A stretch of DNA of 64,000 nt from Pseudomonas sp. HN11. GTDB taxonomy: Bacteria > Pseudomonadota > Gammaproteobacteria > Pseudomonadales > Pseudomonadaceae. Of this stretch, positions 46,727-57,415 are shown piece by piece; the first letter of the stretch is position 1, and each line of letters opens with the position of its first letter. The notes beneath the pieces are model-generated. The model had not been told where the DNA came from. It did no database searches and saw only the letters and a program-made list of their open reading frames with translations. The stretch lies in the NCBI RefSeq assembly GCF_021390155.1, contig NZ_CP089985.1, positions 5,349,501-5,413,500 on the forward strand. Reading direction: 5' to 3'. The position numbers and the translations under genes were made by a program.

Positions 46727-49700
46727 TTGTCCAAAGTCACGCCGCCCACTCCCCTGCGCGCCGCTCATATAGCGCCGGGAGCGCCCCTGCACGGCACCCT
46801 CAAAGGCGCGTTGGCGACGCTTGTCCTCATGCTGCTCGCGTTATTGTTCTGGCAGTTGCTGGACCAGCTGCAGCAAAACCAGAAGAACCAGCAGCAATAC
46901 ACCATCGACTACAGTGCCGACCTGGCTGAACAGATCAGCCTGAACATGGCCCTCAGCGCAAAAATCGCCCTGAACCTGCTGCCGATGGTCGAGCCGCCGC
47001 GTGACAGCGAACAGCAACAAGCCTTGATGCGCACTTTGCAGCGCTCGATGCCGGAATTGCGCAGCGTGGCCCTGCTCGCCCCCAGCGGCGCGATGATCAG
47101 TGACAGCGCCGCAGACAGCCAGGATAGCGCCTGGCTTGCAGAGCTGGTGCAACGCAGCCACGCCCAGTCTTATTACCTGAGCAACAGCAACGACGGCACG
47201 ATCATCTATCTGTTGCTGCACCAGCCCAGCGGCGGCTCAAGAATGTATTGGGCACTGCGCCTGGCTCCCAACTACCTGGCCAACCTCACCCGCCAGGACA
47301 GCCAGGGCCAACGCCCGATGTGGGTCATCGAGAATCGCATCAACCACCGGGTTGTCAGCCGGGACAGCGGCATGCCGGCGCAATGGGCGTCTGCGCTGAC
47401 CCCGGACGAGCTGAATAAAAGCGTATTGGTCACCCCTCTGAGCAAAAGCGACTGGCAGCTGCGCGGGCTGTTCGACCGCACGGCGGTGCTGGAACAACTG
47501 CTGCCGGCCTTCATTGGCAAATGCCTTCTGGGCCTGGCGTTCTCGCTGATCCCGGTGATCGTGTTGCTGAACATGCGCCGCCGCCAACGCCAGGTGCATG
47601 AAGGCCGCCGGCGTTACCAGGATATTTTCGAAGGCACCGGTGTGGCCCTGTGCGTGCTCGACCTGTCGGGCCTGAACGCGCTTTTCGACAAGACCCGACT
47701 GGAGACCCGCGAGCAACTGCACGCCTGGCTGCACGACAACCCCGGTGAGCGCCAGCAACTGCTCAAGGAACTGCGCATCACCGAGGTCAACCAAGTGGCG
47801 GTGCGTCTGTTGAACGTGGGTTCCTGCGAAGAAGCCTGGGAGCGCCTGATCGATGACTGCCCACGTAACGCCACGTCCATTGGCTATCAGATACTTGAGG
47901 CGGTGCTGACCCAACAGCACCAGTTGGAACTGGAAATCCAGCTCAAGGACGTGGCCGGCAACGAGCAATACCTGTGGCTGGTGATGCGCCTGCCGGAGCA
48001 GCAGGACGACTTCAAGGCGGTGATCCTCAGCATCAGCGATATCACCAGCCGCAAGCTGATCGAGCTGTCGCTGGTGGAGCGCGAGAGCTTCTGGTCGGAT
48101 GTGGTCCGCACAGTGCCCGATCACCTGTACGTGCAGGACGTGATCAGCCAGCGCATGATTTTCAGCAACCACCACTTGGGCCACACCCTCGGCTACAACA
48201 AGGTCGAACTGCAGCAAATGGGCGAGTATTTCTGGGAAATCCTGCTGCACCCCGAAGACGCCGAGCATTACCACGAGTTGCGCCAGCAACAGCGCCAGGC
48301 CGGTTACACCACCCAATTGCAATGCCAACTGCGCTTCCGCCACCGCAATAACCAATGGCGGCGCTTTGACATCCGCGAGCAAGCCCTGGCCCGCGACAAG
48401 ACAGCGCAGATCACCCGCATCATCGGCGTGGCCAAGGACATCACCGACCAGATCGAAGCCAGCGAATCCCTGCGCGACAGCGAACAGCGCTACCGCATGC
48501 TCGCTGAAAGCATCAGCGACGTGATCTGCTCCACCGACAGCCAGTTGGCCCTCAACTACATCAGCCCCTCGGTCAACGCCGTGCTCGGTTATGACGTGGA
48601 CTGGGTGTTCAAGCACGGCTGGCAGTCGATCATCGCCAACCCGCAGCAATTGACTGGCATTTACAGCCTGATGGAACAGGTCAGCCGCGCGCTGGGCGAT
48701 CCCGAGGCGCTGAACAGGCTGCGCGACGACATTCAAACCCAGCTGTTCCTTTTCGATTGCCTGCGCGCAGACGGTCGCAAAGTGCCGATCGAGCTGCGCC
48801 TGGTGCTGGTGTGGGACGAACACGGCGCCTTCGAGGGCATCCTTGGTGTAGGCCGCGACATCAGCCAGCAACGCCGCGCCGAAAAAGACCTGCGCATGGC
48901 GGCCACGGTCTTCGAGCACTCCACCTCGGCGATCCTGATCACCGACCCGGCCGGTTATATCGTGCAGGCCAACGAGGCATTCAGTCGGGTCAGTGGCTAT
49001 GCGGTCAGCGATGTGCTCGACCAGTTGCCGAACATGCTCACCGTCGACGAACAACAGGAAGCCCACCTGCGCTACGTGCTCAAGCAGTTGCACCAGCACA
49101 GCACCTGGGAAGGCGAAGTGTGGCTCAAGCGCCGCAATGGCGAGCATTACCCGGCGTGGGTCGGCATTACCGCCGTGTTCGACGATGAAGGGGACCTGGC
49201 CAGCTACGTGTGCTTCTTCAGTGATATCAGTGAGCGCAAGGCCAGCGAGCAGCGCATCCACCGCCTGGCCTACTATGACGCTCTGACCCACCTGCCTAAC
49301 CGCACGTTGTTCCAGGACCGCCTGCACACCGCGTTGCAGTCGGCCGAACGGCAGAAGTCGTGGGTGGTGCTGATGTTCCTCGACCTCGACCGCTTCAAAC
49401 CGATCAACGACTCCTTGGGCCACGCCGCCGGAGACCGCATGCTCAAGGAAATGGCCACGCGCCTGCTGGGCTGCGTGGCCGAAGACGATACCGTGGCGCG
49501 TATGGGCGGCGACGAGTTCACTTTGCTCCTGCAACCCAGGGTCAGCCGCGAGTTGGCGCTCAACCGCGCGATACACGTGGCCGAGCAGATCCTCGCCAGC
49601 CTGGTGAAGCCCTTTGTATTGGAAGGTCGCGAATTCTTTGTGACCGCCAGTATCGGTATCGCCCTGAGCCCTCAGGACGGCAACGAGCTGAGCCAGTTGA

Positions 49701-50578
49701 TGAAAAACGCCGACACGGCGATGTATCACGCCAAGGAACGCGGCAAAAACAACTTCCAGTTCTACCAGGCCGACATGAACGCCAGCGCCCTGGAACGCCT
49801 CGAGCTGGAAAGCGACCTGCGCCATGCCTTGGACCAGAACGAATTCGTGCTTTATTACCAACCGCAATTCAGCGGCGACGGCAAACGCCTGACCGGCGCC
49901 GAAGCCTTGCTGCGCTGGCGCCACCCGCGTCGCGGACTGGTGCCGCCGGGGGATTTCATCCCGGTACTGGAAGAGTTGGGCCTGGTGGTGGATGTTGGTG
50001 ATTGGGTGATCAGCGAAGCCTGTCGCCAGCTCAAGACCTGGCATCAGAACAAGGTGCGCGTGCCGAAAGTCTCGGTGAACATCTCGGCGCGGCAGTTCTC
50101 CGACGGCCAGTTGGGCACCCGTATCGCCACCATCCTCAAGGACACCGGGCTGCCGCCGGCATGCCTGGAGCTGGAGCTGACCGAAAGTATCCTGATGCGG
50201 GAAGTCAACGAGGCCATGCAGATCCTCGACAGCCTGAAAAACCTGGGGTTGAGCATTGCGGTTGATGACTTCGGCACGGGCTACTCGTCGCTCAACTACC
50301 TCAAGCAATTCCCTATCGACGTGTTGAAGATCGACCGCACCTTCGTGGATGGCCTGCCTTCCGGCGAACAGGACGCCCAGATCGCCCGCGCCATTATTGC
50401 CATGGCCCACAGCCTGAACCTGGCGGTGATCGCCGAAGGTGTGGAAACCCATGAACAGCTGGACTTCCTGCGTGAGCATGGCTGCGATGAGGTTCAGGGC
50501 TACCTGTTCGGGCGGCCGATGCCGGCGAACCGGTTCGAGGCGCAGTTCAGTAATGATGCCCTCTTCATGTTCGATTGA
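46727..50578 (+). CDS. morA: MorA, PAS-GGDEF-EAL cyclic di-GMP enzyme
   Basis: 1283-aa inner-membrane protein. It has a TM helix at about 27-48, a periplasmic domain, a second TM at about 262-284, a run of PAS domains (about 290-860), GGDEF intact (GGDEF at 927-931, in [12 protein letters not shown]) and EAL intact (1059-1061, [11 protein letters not shown]; later [11 protein letters not shown] and [13 protein letters not shown]). Both synthesis and breakdown of c-di-GMP are thus possible. In P. aeruginosa MorA (PA4601, beside glyA) controls motility and biofilm. The start is TTG 46727 after AGGA; a perfect hairpin covers the stop codon. Confidence 0.92.
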   Translation: MSKVTPPTPLRAAHIAPGAPLHGTLKGALATLVLMLLALLFWQLLDQLQQNQKNQQQYTIDYSADLAEQISLNMALSAKIALNLLPMVEPPRDSEQQQALMRTLQRSMPELRSVALLAPSGAMISDSAADSQDSAWLAELVQRSHAQSYYLSNSNDGTIIYLLLHQPSGGSRMYWALRLAPNYLANLTRQDSQGQRPMWVIENRINHRVVSRDSGMPAQWASALTPDELNKSVLVTPLSKSDWQLRGLFDRTAVLEQLLPAFIGKCLLGLAFSLIPVIVLLNMRRRQRQVHEGRRRYQDIFEGTGVALCVLDLSGLNALFDKTRLETREQLHAWLHDNPGERQQLLKELRITEVNQVAVRLLNVGSCEEAWERLIDDCPRNATSIGYQILEAVLTQQHQLELEIQLKDVAGNEQYLWLVMRLPEQQDDFKAVILSISDITSRKLIELSLVERESFWSDVVRTVPDHLYVQDVISQRMIFSNHHLGHTLGYNKVELQQMGEYFWEILLHPEDAEHYHELRQQQRQAGYTTQLQCQLRFRHRNNQWRRFDIREQALARDKTAQITRIIGVAKDITDQIEASESLRDSEQRYRMLAESISDVICSTDSQLALNYISPSVNAVLGYDVDWVFKHGWQSIIANPQQLTGIYSLMEQVSRALGDPEALNRLRDDIQTQLFLFDCLRADGRKVPIELRLVLVWDEHGAFEGILGVGRDISQQRRAEKDLRMAATVFEHSTSAILITDPAGYIVQANEAFSRVSGYAVSDVLDQLPNMLTVDEQQEAHLRYVLKQLHQHSTWEGEVWLKRRNGEHYPAWVGITAVFDDEGDLASYVCFFSDISERKASEQRIHRLAYYDALTHLPNRTLFQDRLHTALQSAERQKSWVVLMFLDLDRFKPINDSLGHAAGDRMLKEMATRLLGCVAEDDTVARMGGDEFTLLLQPRVSRELALNRAIHVAEQILASLVKPFVLEGREFFVTASIGIALSPQDGNELSQLMKNADTAMYHAKERGKNNFQFYQADMNASALERLELESDLRHALDQNEFVLYYQPQFSGDGKRLTGAEALLRWRHPRRGLVPPGDFIPVLEELGLVVDVGDWVISEACRQLKTWHQNKVRVPKVSVNISARQFSDGQLGTRIATILKDTGLPPACLELELTESILMREVNEAMQILDSLKNLGLSIAVDDFGTGYSSLNYLKQFPIDVLKIDRTFVDGLPSGEQDAQIARAIIAMAHSLNLAVIAEGVETHEQLDFLREHGCDEVQGYLFGRPMPANRFEAQFSNDALFMFD

Positions 50579-50619
50579 TTGGAGCTAACAGCTCCAATCA
50601 ATCGAACATGAAGAGGGCA
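50557..50619. repeat. Perfect 30-bp inverted repeat overlapping the morA stop codon
   Basis: Left arm 50557-50586 (begins TGCCCTCTTCATGTTCGATT) and right arm 50590-50619 are exact complements over 30 bases with a 3-base AAC loop. The left arm includes the last six morA codons and its TGA at 50576-50578. No T-run follows. Confidence 0.9.
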
Positions 50620-50622
50620 GTG

Positions 50623-50701
50623 GCAAGCTTCAAGCTGTAAGCGGCAAGCAAGGGCAAATCTGCTTTTACTTGAGGCTTGCAGCTTGCAACTTGAAGCTGG
50701 C
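50623..50701. repeat. Imperfect inverted repeat of the GCTTGCAGCTTGAAGCT type
   Basis: The arms 50623-50649 and 50675-50701 are complementary at 23 of 27 positions around a 25-base loop. The motif GCTTGCAGCTTG...CTTGAAGCT is a common Pseudomonas intergenic repeat. It stands directly beside the 30-bp hairpin and before glyA. Confidence 0.7.
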
Positions 50702-50793
50702 GCTTCATCACCATGACTATGTTTCATACCCCTTCTAATAGGCGCTTGGGTTAGAATGCCCTCCTTTTCTGCCCCCGATCCTTGAGGACCGCC

Positions 50794-52047
50794 ATGTTCA
50801 GCCGTGATTTGACTATTGCCAAGTACGACGCCGATCTCTTTGCCGCCATGGAGCAAGAAGCCGTGCGCCAGGAAGAGCACATTGAGCTGATCGCTTCGGA
50901 AAACTACACCAGCCCAGCGGTGATGGAGGCTCAAGGTTCGGTCTTGACCAACAAGTATGCCGAAGGTTACCCAGGCAAGCGCTACTACGGCGGTTGCGAG
51001 TACGTCGACGTGGTTGAGCAACTGGCCATCGACCGTGCCAAAGAACTGTTCGGCGCCGATTACGCCAACGTCCAGCCGCACGCCGGCTCCCAAGCCAACA
51101 GCGCCGTGTACCTGGCCCTGCTGCAAGGCGGCGACACCATCCTGGGCATGAGCCTGGCCCACGGCGGTCACCTGACCCACGGCGCCAGCGTTTCCTCCTC
51201 CGGCAAGCTGTACAACGCCGTTCAATACGGTATCGATGCCAACGGCCTGATCGACTACGACGAAGTCGAGCGACTGGCCGTTGAACACAAGCCAAAAATG
51301 ATCGTGGCCGGTTTCTCCGCCTACTCGCAGATCCTGGACTTCCCACGCTTCCGCGCTATCGCTGACAAAGTCGGTGCTTATCTCTTTGTTGATATGGCTC
51401 ACGTTGCGGGGCTGGTCGCCGCTGGCGTTTACCCGAACCCGGTGCCTTACGCTGACGTGGTGACCACCACCACCCACAAGACCCTGCGCGGTCCACGTGG
51501 CGGTCTGATCCTGGCTCGCGCCAACGCCGACATCGAGAAGAAGCTGAACTCCGCCGTATTCCCAGGTGCCCAGGGTGGCCCGCTGGAGCACGTGATCGCC
51601 GCCAAGGCGATCTGCTTCAAAGAAGCCCTGCAGCCTGAGTTCAAGACCTACCAGCAACAAGTGGTCAAGAACGCCCAGGCCATGGCCAACGTGTTCATCG
51701 AGCGCGGCTTTGACGTGGTATCCGGCGGTACTGAGAACCACCTGTTCCTGCTGTCGCTGATCAAGCAGGACATTTCCGGTAAAGACGCTGACGCCGCGCT
51801 GGGCAAAGCCTTCATCACCGTGAACAAGAACTCCGTGCCGAACGACCCACGTTCGCCGTTCGTCACCTCGGGCCTGCGCTTCGGCACCCCCGCGGTGACC
51901 ACACGTGGCTTCAAGGAAGCAGAGTGCAAGGAACTGGCGGGCTGGATCTGCGACATCCTGGCAGACCTGAACAACGAAGCCGTGATCGACGCGGTACGTG
52001 AGAAGGTCAAGGCCATCTGCAAGAAGCTGCCGGTGTACGGCGCTTGA
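50794..52047 (+). CDS. glyA: Serine hydroxymethyltransferase
   Basis: 417-aa PLP enzyme that converts serine and tetrahydrofolate to glycine and 5,10-methylene-THF. It shows the start [16 protein letters not shown], the tunnel motif [40 protein letters not shown], and the PLP lysine motif [22 protein letters not shown] precedes ATG 50794. A TAGAAT at 50752 is a possible -10. It is adjacent to morA, as in P. aeruginosa (PA4601-PA4602), and ends at a terminator. Confidence 0.97.
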   Translation: MFSRDLTIAKYDADLFAAMEQEAVRQEEHIELIASENYTSPAVMEAQGSVLTNKYAEGYPGKRYYGGCEYVDVVEQLAIDRAKELFGADYANVQPHAGSQANSAVYLALLQGGDTILGMSLAHGGHLTHGASVSSSGKLYNAVQYGIDANGLIDYDEVERLAVEHKPKMIVAGFSAYSQILDFPRFRAIADKVGAYLFVDMAHVAGLVAAGVYPNPVPYADVVTTTTHKTLRGPRGGLILARANADIEKKLNSAVFPGAQGGPLEHVIAAKAICFKEALQPEFKTYQQQVVKNAQAMANVFIERGFDVVSGGTENHLFLLSLIKQDISGKDADAALGKAFITVNKNSVPNDPRSPFVTSGLRFGTPAVTTRGFKEAECKELAGWICDILADLNNEAVIDAVREKVKAICKKLPVYGA

Positions 52048-52066
52048 TTGCAGTTGCTTGAATAAG

Positions 52067-52094
52067 AAGCCCGGCTTTTAAGCCGGGCTTTTTT
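52067..52094 (+). terminator. Rho-independent terminator after glyA
   Basis: An 11-bp complement (AAGCCCGGCTT / AAGCCGGGCTT) with a short TT centre, then TTTT. It overlaps the stop codon of the convergent GTPase gene and could also act there. Confidence 0.85.
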
Positions 52095-53052
52095 ATGCCT
52101 GATAGACGCGCCGGAAACCTTCGCGAATCTTTTCTTCAGGCAACTCATCGGCAATGAATACGATCACACTCTCTCGCACCTCACCTTCGGCCCATTCGGT
52201 ATCCCAATCGAAACCGTAGAGCTTGAGCACGCCCTGGAACACCATGCGCCGATCTTCCCCGGCAATGTTCAGCACGCCCTTGTAGCGCAACAGTTGCTTG
52301 CCGTGGTCTTCCAGCAGTTCGTTCATGAACGCGCTGAGGCGGTCGATATCCAGCGGCTGGTCGGTGCGCAGCACCAGGCTGGAGATACGGTCGATGGACG
52401 GTGCAGCCCGCACCGGGCGCAGGCTCATGCCGGCATTGAGGTTGAAGCCGCGCACATCGAGCAGTTCAGCCAGGTCGATGTTGCCATGGTCCACCACGCG
52501 GATCGGCGCGCGGCGGTTAATGCGGGTGAGGCGTTCGCTGAGCGCGTCAAAGGCGGCGGCGTCCACCAAGTCGCGCTTGCTCACCAGCAGGCGGTCGGCA
52601 AAGCCGATCTGGGCCTGGGCGATGGTCTGGGTCAGGTGGTGCTCGGCGTGGGCGGCGTCCACCAGGGTAATGATGCCGTCGAGAAGGTAGCGCTCGCGCA
52701 GTTCCTCGTCGATGAAAAAGGTCTGGGCCACGGGAGCTGGGTCGGCCAGGCCGGTGCACTCGATCACTAGGCGGTCGAAGGCGATCTCGCCACTGTCCAG
52801 ACGTTCGAGCAGCAGGTACAGGGCTTTGGTCAGGTCGGTGTGGATGGTGCAGCACACGCAGCCGTTGGACAGGGTCATGACTTGCACTGGCTCTTCGCCC
52901 AGCAGCTGGGTGTCGATACCGGCGTCGCTGAATTCGTTTTCGATCACGGCGATTTTCAGGCCGTGCTCGGCTTTGAGCAGGTGGCGTAGCAAGGTGGTCT
53001 TGCCGGCGCCGAGGAAGCCGCTGAGGACCGTTACCGGGATGGGAGAGGACAA
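52093..53052 (-). CDS. COG0523 (CobW/YjiA) GTPase
   Basis: 319-aa G3E-family GTPase, a class of metal-handling chaperones. It shows Walker A GFLGAGKT near residue 14, the family metal motif NGCVCCTIH (CxCC), the switch ECTGLADPAPV, and a C-terminal CobW_C domain (RYKGVLNIAGEDRRMVFQGV). I chose TTG 53052 because AAGGAG sits eight bases upstream; another TTG at 53058 is too near the ribosome site. No cobalamin genes are near. Beside ybdD-cstA, it probably serves another metal, but which is open. Confidence 0.85.
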   Translation of the reverse strand: MSSPIPVTVLSGFLGAGKTTLLRHLLKAEHGLKIAVIENEFSDAGIDTQLLGEEPVQVMTLSNGCVCCTIHTDLTKALYLLLERLDSGEIAFDRLVIECTGLADPAPVAQTFFIDEELRERYLLDGIITLVDAAHAEHHLTQTIAQAQIGFADRLLVSKRDLVDAAAFDALSERLTRINRRAPIRVVDHGNIDLAELLDVRGFNLNAGMSLRPVRAAPSIDRISSLVLRTDQPLDIDRLSAFMNELLEDHGKQLLRYKGVLNIAGEDRRMVFQGVLKLYGFDWDTEWAEGEVRESVIVFIADELPEEKIREGFRRVYQA

Positions 53053-53090
53053 AAGCAATTCTCCTTATAACTGAAGGAACACAAAACAAA

Positions 53091-53176
53091 TGTGGGAGCG
53101 GGCTTGCTCGCGAATACGGTGTATCAGTCAGCACATCCGCCAACTGACCGCATTCGCGAGCAAGCCCGCTCCCACA
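53091..53176. repeat. REPIN (paired inverted REP elements)
   Basis: TGTGGGAGCGGGCTTGCTCG at the left and its complement at the right (53157-53176), with about 45 bases between, form a complete REP doublet. It lies between the GTPase gene and ybdD, and is typical of the P. fluorescens group. Confidence 0.92.
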
Positions 53177-53204
53177 GTAGATCACCGCCAGCCCGACTAC
53201 CGGG

Positions 53205-53402
53205 TCAACAGCACTTGGGCCCACCCTTGCCGCCGTAACGGGCTTCCTGGCGTTCCCGGAAGAACGCCTTGTAGTCCATCACCGGCTTGTCCGGGTGTTT
53301 GGTTTGCATATGCTCGACGTACGTATCGTAGTCGGGCATGCCGACCATCAGGCGCGCGGCCTGACCGAGGTATTTACCGAGGCGATTGATGTCATTGAAC
53401 AT
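53205..53402 (-). CDS. ybdD: YbdD/YjiX family small protein
   Basis: 65 aa of the DUF466 family, always next to cstA-type transporters. Motifs: [25 protein letters not shown] and the Pro/Gly/Cys end GGKGGPKCC, whose CC could bind metal or be modified. The start is ATG 53402. It lies 15 bases after the cstA stop in the same operon. It is probably an accessory to the transporter. Confidence 0.92.
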   Translation of the reverse strand: MFNDINRLGKYLGQAARLMVGMPDYDTYVEHMQTKHPDKPVMDYKAFFRERQEARYGGKGGPKCC

Positions 53403-53417
53403 GGTTGCAATCCTCGA

Positions 53418-55484
53418 TCACGCGTCCGGAATGGCCTGGAACGGCGCTTCTTTATCGGTACGCTCTTTGTTGCCCCAGGCGGCGACACCGACCTTGAGCG
53501 CATAGAACAGGATACTGAACACCACGAACAGGAACAGCGCCGTCAGCGTTGCGTTGGTGTAGGCGTTCCAGATCACGTGCTGCATCTGGTCGATGTTCTT
53601 CGCCGGGGCGAGGATCTGCCCATTGGCCAATGCATCGCTGTATTTCTTGGCCAGCGACAGAAAGCCGATCGCCGGGTTGGCGTCGAACAGCTTGATGAAG
53701 CCCGCGGTGGTGGTGCAGATCAGCAGCCAGACAGCCGGCAGCATGGTCACCCAGATGTAGCGCTGGCGTTTCATTTTGATCAGCACAACCGTTGCAAGCA
53801 TCAGCGCGATACCGGCCAGCATCTGGTTGGAGATACCGAACAGCGGCCACAGGGTGTTGATGCCGCCCAGTGGGTCGATCACGCCTTGATACAGCAGGTA
53901 ACCCCACATCGCCACACAGCCGGCTGTTGCGATCAGGTTGGCAGTCCACGACTCGGTGCGTTTCAGCGCCGGTACGAAGGAACCCAGCAGGTCTTGCAGC
54001 ATGAAACGACCGGCCCGGGTACCCGCGTCGACTGCCGTCAGAATGAACAGCGCCTCGAACAGGATCGCAAAGTGATACCAGAACGCCATGGTGTTTTCAC
54101 CCGGCAGTACGCTGTGCAGGATCTGCGCGATCCCCACTGCCAGGGTTGGTGCACCGCCGGCACGCGCCAGGATAGTGGTTTCACCGATATCATGGGCGAC
54201 CGCCGTCAGTGCTTCCGGGGTAATTGCAAAGCCCCAACTGCTGACGGTTTGTGCCACAGCCACCACATCGCTACCCACCACGGCAGCCGGGCTGTTCATG
54301 GCGAAGTACACACCAGGCTCGATCACCGAAGCAGCAACCATTGCCATGATGGCGACGAACGACTCCATCAACATGCCGCCGTAACCGATGTAGCGTGCGT
54401 TGGTTTCGTTATCCAGCAACTTGGGTGTAGTGCCCGAGGAGATCAGCGCGTGGAAACCCGAGACCGCGCCACAGGCAATGGTGATGAACAGGAACGGGAA
54501 CAGGCCGCCCTTCCACACGGGGCCGGTGCCGTCGATGAACTGGGTCAGGGCCGGCATTTTGAGCTCTGGCATGGTGACCAGAATGCCGATTGCCAAAGCG
54601 ATGATGGTGCCGATTTTGAGGAAGGTCGACAGGTAGTCACGCGGTGCCAGGATCAGCCACACCGGCAGAACGGCGGCAACGAAACCGTAGCCAATCAGCA
54701 TCCAAGTGATCTGGATGCCGGTAAAGGTGAAGGCCTTGGCCCAGACCGGGTCAGCGGCAATCTGCCCGCCCAGCCAGATCGACCCCAGCAGCAACAGCAC
54801 GCCGACGATCGAGATTTCACCGATGCGGCCCGGACGGATGTAGCGCATGTAGATGCCCATGAACATCGCGATCGGGATGGTCGCCATCACCGTGAAGATG
54901 CCCCATGGGCTCTCGGCCAGGGCCTTGACCACAATCAGCGCCAGCACCGCGAGGATGATGATCATGATCAGGAAGCAGCCGAACAGCGCGATGGTCCCCG
55001 GAATGCGGCCCATCTCTTCGCGAACCATGTCGCCGAGAGAACGGCCATTACGCCGCGTGGACAGGAACAGGACCATGAAGTCCTGCACCGCACCGGCCAG
55101 CACCACGCCGGCAATCAGCCAGAGCGTGCCGGGCAGGTAGCCCATTTGCGCCGCCAGTACCGGGCCGACCAAGGGGCCTGCACCGGCAATCGCCGCAAAG
55201 TGGTGACCGAACAGGATGTGTTTGTTGGTCGGCACATAGTCCAGACCGTCGTTGTTGAGCACTGCGGGGGTGGCCCGCCGTGGATCGAGTTGCATCACAT
55301 TGTTAGCGATGAACAGACTGTAGTAACGGTACGCAACCAGGTAGATGGCCACAGCAGCGACCACAATCCACAAGGCGTTGATCGCCTCGCCGCGGCGCAA
55401 GGCCACTACGCCCAGGGCGCACGCTCCTACAATTGCCAGCACCAGCCAGGGTAGGTGGCGTAGCAGGCTATTATTATTTTTCAT
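53418..55484 (-). CDS. cstA: CstA-type carbon-starvation/pyruvate transporter
   Basis: 688-aa inner-membrane protein with about 16-18 hydrophobic segments, of the CstA/BtsT family; homologues carry pyruvate or peptides. It has the family motifs YVPTNKHILFGHHFAAIAGAGPLVGP and DFMVLFLSTRRNGRSLGDMV. I chose ATG 55484 (MKNNNSLLRHLPWLVL); the upstream ATG at 55556 adds 24 residues of non-family sequence. The first codons contain AATAATAA, a possible Hfq/Crc site. It is co-directional with ybdD. Confidence 0.95.
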   Translation of the reverse strand: MKNNNSLLRHLPWLVLAIVGACALGVVALRRGEAINALWIVVAAVAIYLVAYRYYSLFIANNVMQLDPRRATPAVLNNDGLDYVPTNKHILFGHHFAAIAGAGPLVGPVLAAQMGYLPGTLWLIAGVVLAGAVQDFMVLFLSTRRNGRSLGDMVREEMGRIPGTIALFGCFLIMIIILAVLALIVVKALAESPWGIFTVMATIPIAMFMGIYMRYIRPGRIGEISIVGVLLLLGSIWLGGQIAADPVWAKAFTFTGIQITWMLIGYGFVAAVLPVWLILAPRDYLSTFLKIGTIIALAIGILVTMPELKMPALTQFIDGTGPVWKGGLFPFLFITIACGAVSGFHALISSGTTPKLLDNETNARYIGYGGMLMESFVAIMAMVAASVIEPGVYFAMNSPAAVVGSDVVAVAQTVSSWGFAITPEALTAVAHDIGETTILARAGGAPTLAVGIAQILHSVLPGENTMAFWYHFAILFEALFILTAVDAGTRAGRFMLQDLLGSFVPALKRTESWTANLIATAGCVAMWGYLLYQGVIDPLGGINTLWPLFGISNQMLAGIALMLATVVLIKMKRQRYIWVTMLPAVWLLICTTTAGFIKLFDANPAIGFLSLAKKYSDALANGQILAPAKNIDQMQHVIWNAYTNATLTALFLFVVFSILFYALKVGVAAWGNKERTDKEAPFQAIPDA
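55471..55478 (-). promoter_or_regulatory. Candidate Hfq/Crc motif at the cstA start
   Basis: On the minus strand AATAATAA (55478-55471) directly follows ATG AAA. It fits AAnAAnAA and overlaps the initiation region, where Hfq/Crc would block translation when preferred carbon is present. Confidence 0.45.
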
Positions 55485-55658
55485 TTTTATATTCCAGCCA
55501 GGGTGGACAGAAAGGACAGCCACCCCGAGTTTAGCGCTGTTGGCCTTAAAGACCACCCCCCTACGTTGGTCTAGAGCCTTGCGCAGAAAAAAAAAGCAGA
55601 AATAAATGCCCGATGATGGCTCGGGGCTACAATCCTCCTATCTCCAGAGGGTTTCACC

Positions 55659-56024
55659 ATGACCGAGCAACCGTCTGACCGCCGCCGTTTCCGCCGCATA
55701 GCCTTTGACGCCAAGACCGAATTTCGGCAAAACGGTCGCGAATGGCCGGTGCAATTGGTGGACTTGTCATTAAAAGGCTTGTTGATACAACGGCCAGAGG
55801 ACTGGAAGGGCAACAAGGCGCTGCCGTTCGACGTCGACATCCGCCTGGATCCCAAGGCCCATATAAAAATGCAAGTGCGCCTGACCCATGAGGATCATGG
55901 GCAGTTGGGTTTTGTGTGCCAGCATATCGATCTGGACTCGATCAGCCATTTGCGACGACTGATCGAGTTGAACCTGGGTGATCAGCAAGAGTTGGAGCGC
56001 GAGCTGGGCGCCCTACTCGAATAG
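55659..56024 (+). CDS. mapZ: MapZ-type PilZ c-di-GMP adaptor
   Basis: 121-aa single PilZ domain. The c-di-GMP motif RxxxR is at residues 8-13 (RRRFRR), and DxSxxG is DLSLKG. The C-terminal HIDLDSISHLRRLIELNLGD segment is nearly the same as in P. aeruginosa PA4608 (MapZ), which on binding c-di-GMP inhibits the methyltransferase CheR1 and so chemotaxis. Close to morA by gene order, it may respond to that pool. The start has AGAGGG upstream. Its end overlaps radA by 12 bases, tail to tail. Confidence 0.92.
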   Translation: MTEQPSDRRRFRRIAFDAKTEFRQNGREWPVQLVDLSLKGLLIQRPEDWKGNKALPFDVDIRLDPKAHIKMQVRLTHEDHGQLGFVCQHIDLDSISHLRRLIELNLGDQQELERELGALLE

Positions 56025-57380
56025 CGCGTCCAGTGCCTGTTCCAGACGCGTCACCGCGATAATCTGCAACCCCGGCGGCGACTCCTTCGGCGCATTGCCC
56101 TTCGGCACGATCGCGCGCTTGAAGCCATGCTTGGCAGCTTCCTTCAAGCGTTCCTGGCCGCTGGGTACCGGGCGCACCTCGCCCGACAAACCGACCTCAC
56201 CGAACACCAGCAAATCATGGGGCAATGGCCGGTTACGCAGGCTGGACATCACCGCCGCCATCAACGCCAGGTCGGACGCCGTTTCCAGCACTTTTACCCC
56301 GCCAACCACGTTGAGAAACACATCCTGGTCATGGGTCGGAATGCCGCCGTGACGATGCAATACGGCAAGCAGCATCGCCAGGCGGTTCTGATCCAGACCC
56401 AACGTCACGCGGCGCGGGTTGGCCAAATGACTGTCATCCACCAGGGCCTGCACTTCCACCAGCATCGGGCGGGTGCCCTCCCACGTTGCCATCACCACGC
56501 TGCCGGGGACTTCTTCCTGGGCCCGCGTGAGAAAAATCGCCGAAGGGTTGGAGACTTCCTTAAGCCCCCGGTCAGTCATGGCGAACACACCCAATTCGTT
56601 GACCGCACCGAAACGGTTCTTCACCGCCCGCAGCAAACGCAGGCGTCCGTCGGATTCGCCTTCGAAATACAGCACGGTGTCCACCATGTGCTCCAACACC
56701 CGTGGCCCGGCCAGTGCGCCCTCTTTGGTCACATGGCCCACCAGGAAGATCGCCGTGCCGCTCTGCTTGGCATATCGCACCAACAGCGCCGCACTTTCAC
56801 GCACCTGGGACACGCCGCCCGGTGCCGACTGCAGTTGTTCGGTGAAAATCGTCTGGATCGAGTCGATCACCATGACCTTGGGCTTTTCGATACGTGCCGT
56901 GGCAATGATGCTTTCAATGCAGGTTTCGGTCATGACCCGCAGTTGATCCTGGGGCAGCCCCAGGCGACGGGCGCGCATGGCCACTTGCTGTTGGGATTCT
57001 TCGCCGGTGACATACAGCGCCGGCATACGGCTGGCGATACTGCACAGGGTTTGCAGCAGGATCGTGGATTTACCGATGCCTGGGTCGCCGCCGATCAGCA
57101 CCACCGAACCGTCCACCAGGCCGCCGCCCAACACCCGGTCCAACTCGCCGGAAGCGGTGGAGAAACGCGGGATCTCTTCGACACTGACCTCGGCCAACGT
57201 CTTGATCTGTGCCTGCTGCCCGGTCCAGCCGGCACGTCCTGCAGGGGCCGCGGCACCGCCGCTTTCGATCATGGTTTCAGTCAGGGTGTTCCAGGCACCG
57301 CACTCGGTGCACTGGCCGGCCCACTTGGGAAAGGTCGCGCCGCACTCCGTGCAGCCGTACATGCGCTTGGCCTTTGCCAT
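56013..57380 (-). CDS. radA: RadA DNA repair protein (Sms)
   Basis: 455 aa. An N-terminal zinc finger (CTECGATFPKWAGQCTECG), the RecA-type ATPase with Walker A GDPGIGKST near residue 98, the RadA-specific KNRFG motif (KNRFGAVNELG) and the C-terminal Lon-like domain (GEVGLSGEVRPVPSG) are all visible. It branch-migrates recombination intermediates with RecA. It ends inside the mapZ gene, on the other strand. Confidence 0.97.
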   Translation of the reverse strand: MAKAKRMYGCTECGATFPKWAGQCTECGAWNTLTETMIESGGAAAPAGRAGWTGQQAQIKTLAEVSVEEIPRFSTASGELDRVLGGGLVDGSVVLIGGDPGIGKSTILLQTLCSIASRMPALYVTGEESQQQVAMRARRLGLPQDQLRVMTETCIESIIATARIEKPKVMVIDSIQTIFTEQLQSAPGGVSQVRESAALLVRYAKQSGTAIFLVGHVTKEGALAGPRVLEHMVDTVLYFEGESDGRLRLLRAVKNRFGAVNELGVFAMTDRGLKEVSNPSAIFLTRAQEEVPGSVVMATWEGTRPMLVEVQALVDDSHLANPRRVTLGLDQNRLAMLLAVLHRHGGIPTHDQDVFLNVVGGVKVLETASDLALMAAVMSSLRNRPLPHDLLVFGEVGLSGEVRPVPSGQERLKEAAKHGFKRAIVPKGNAPKESPPGLQIIAVTRLEQALDALFE

Positions 57381-57415
57381 TTGAGAACCTCCAACCGAAA
57401 AACCGCGATGATAGC

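Noticed and set aside
53091..53176. Possible CRISPR-like or phage repeat
   Set aside because: It is a standard REPIN: two inverted REPs with a short spacer. No CRISPR array was seen anywhere in the window.
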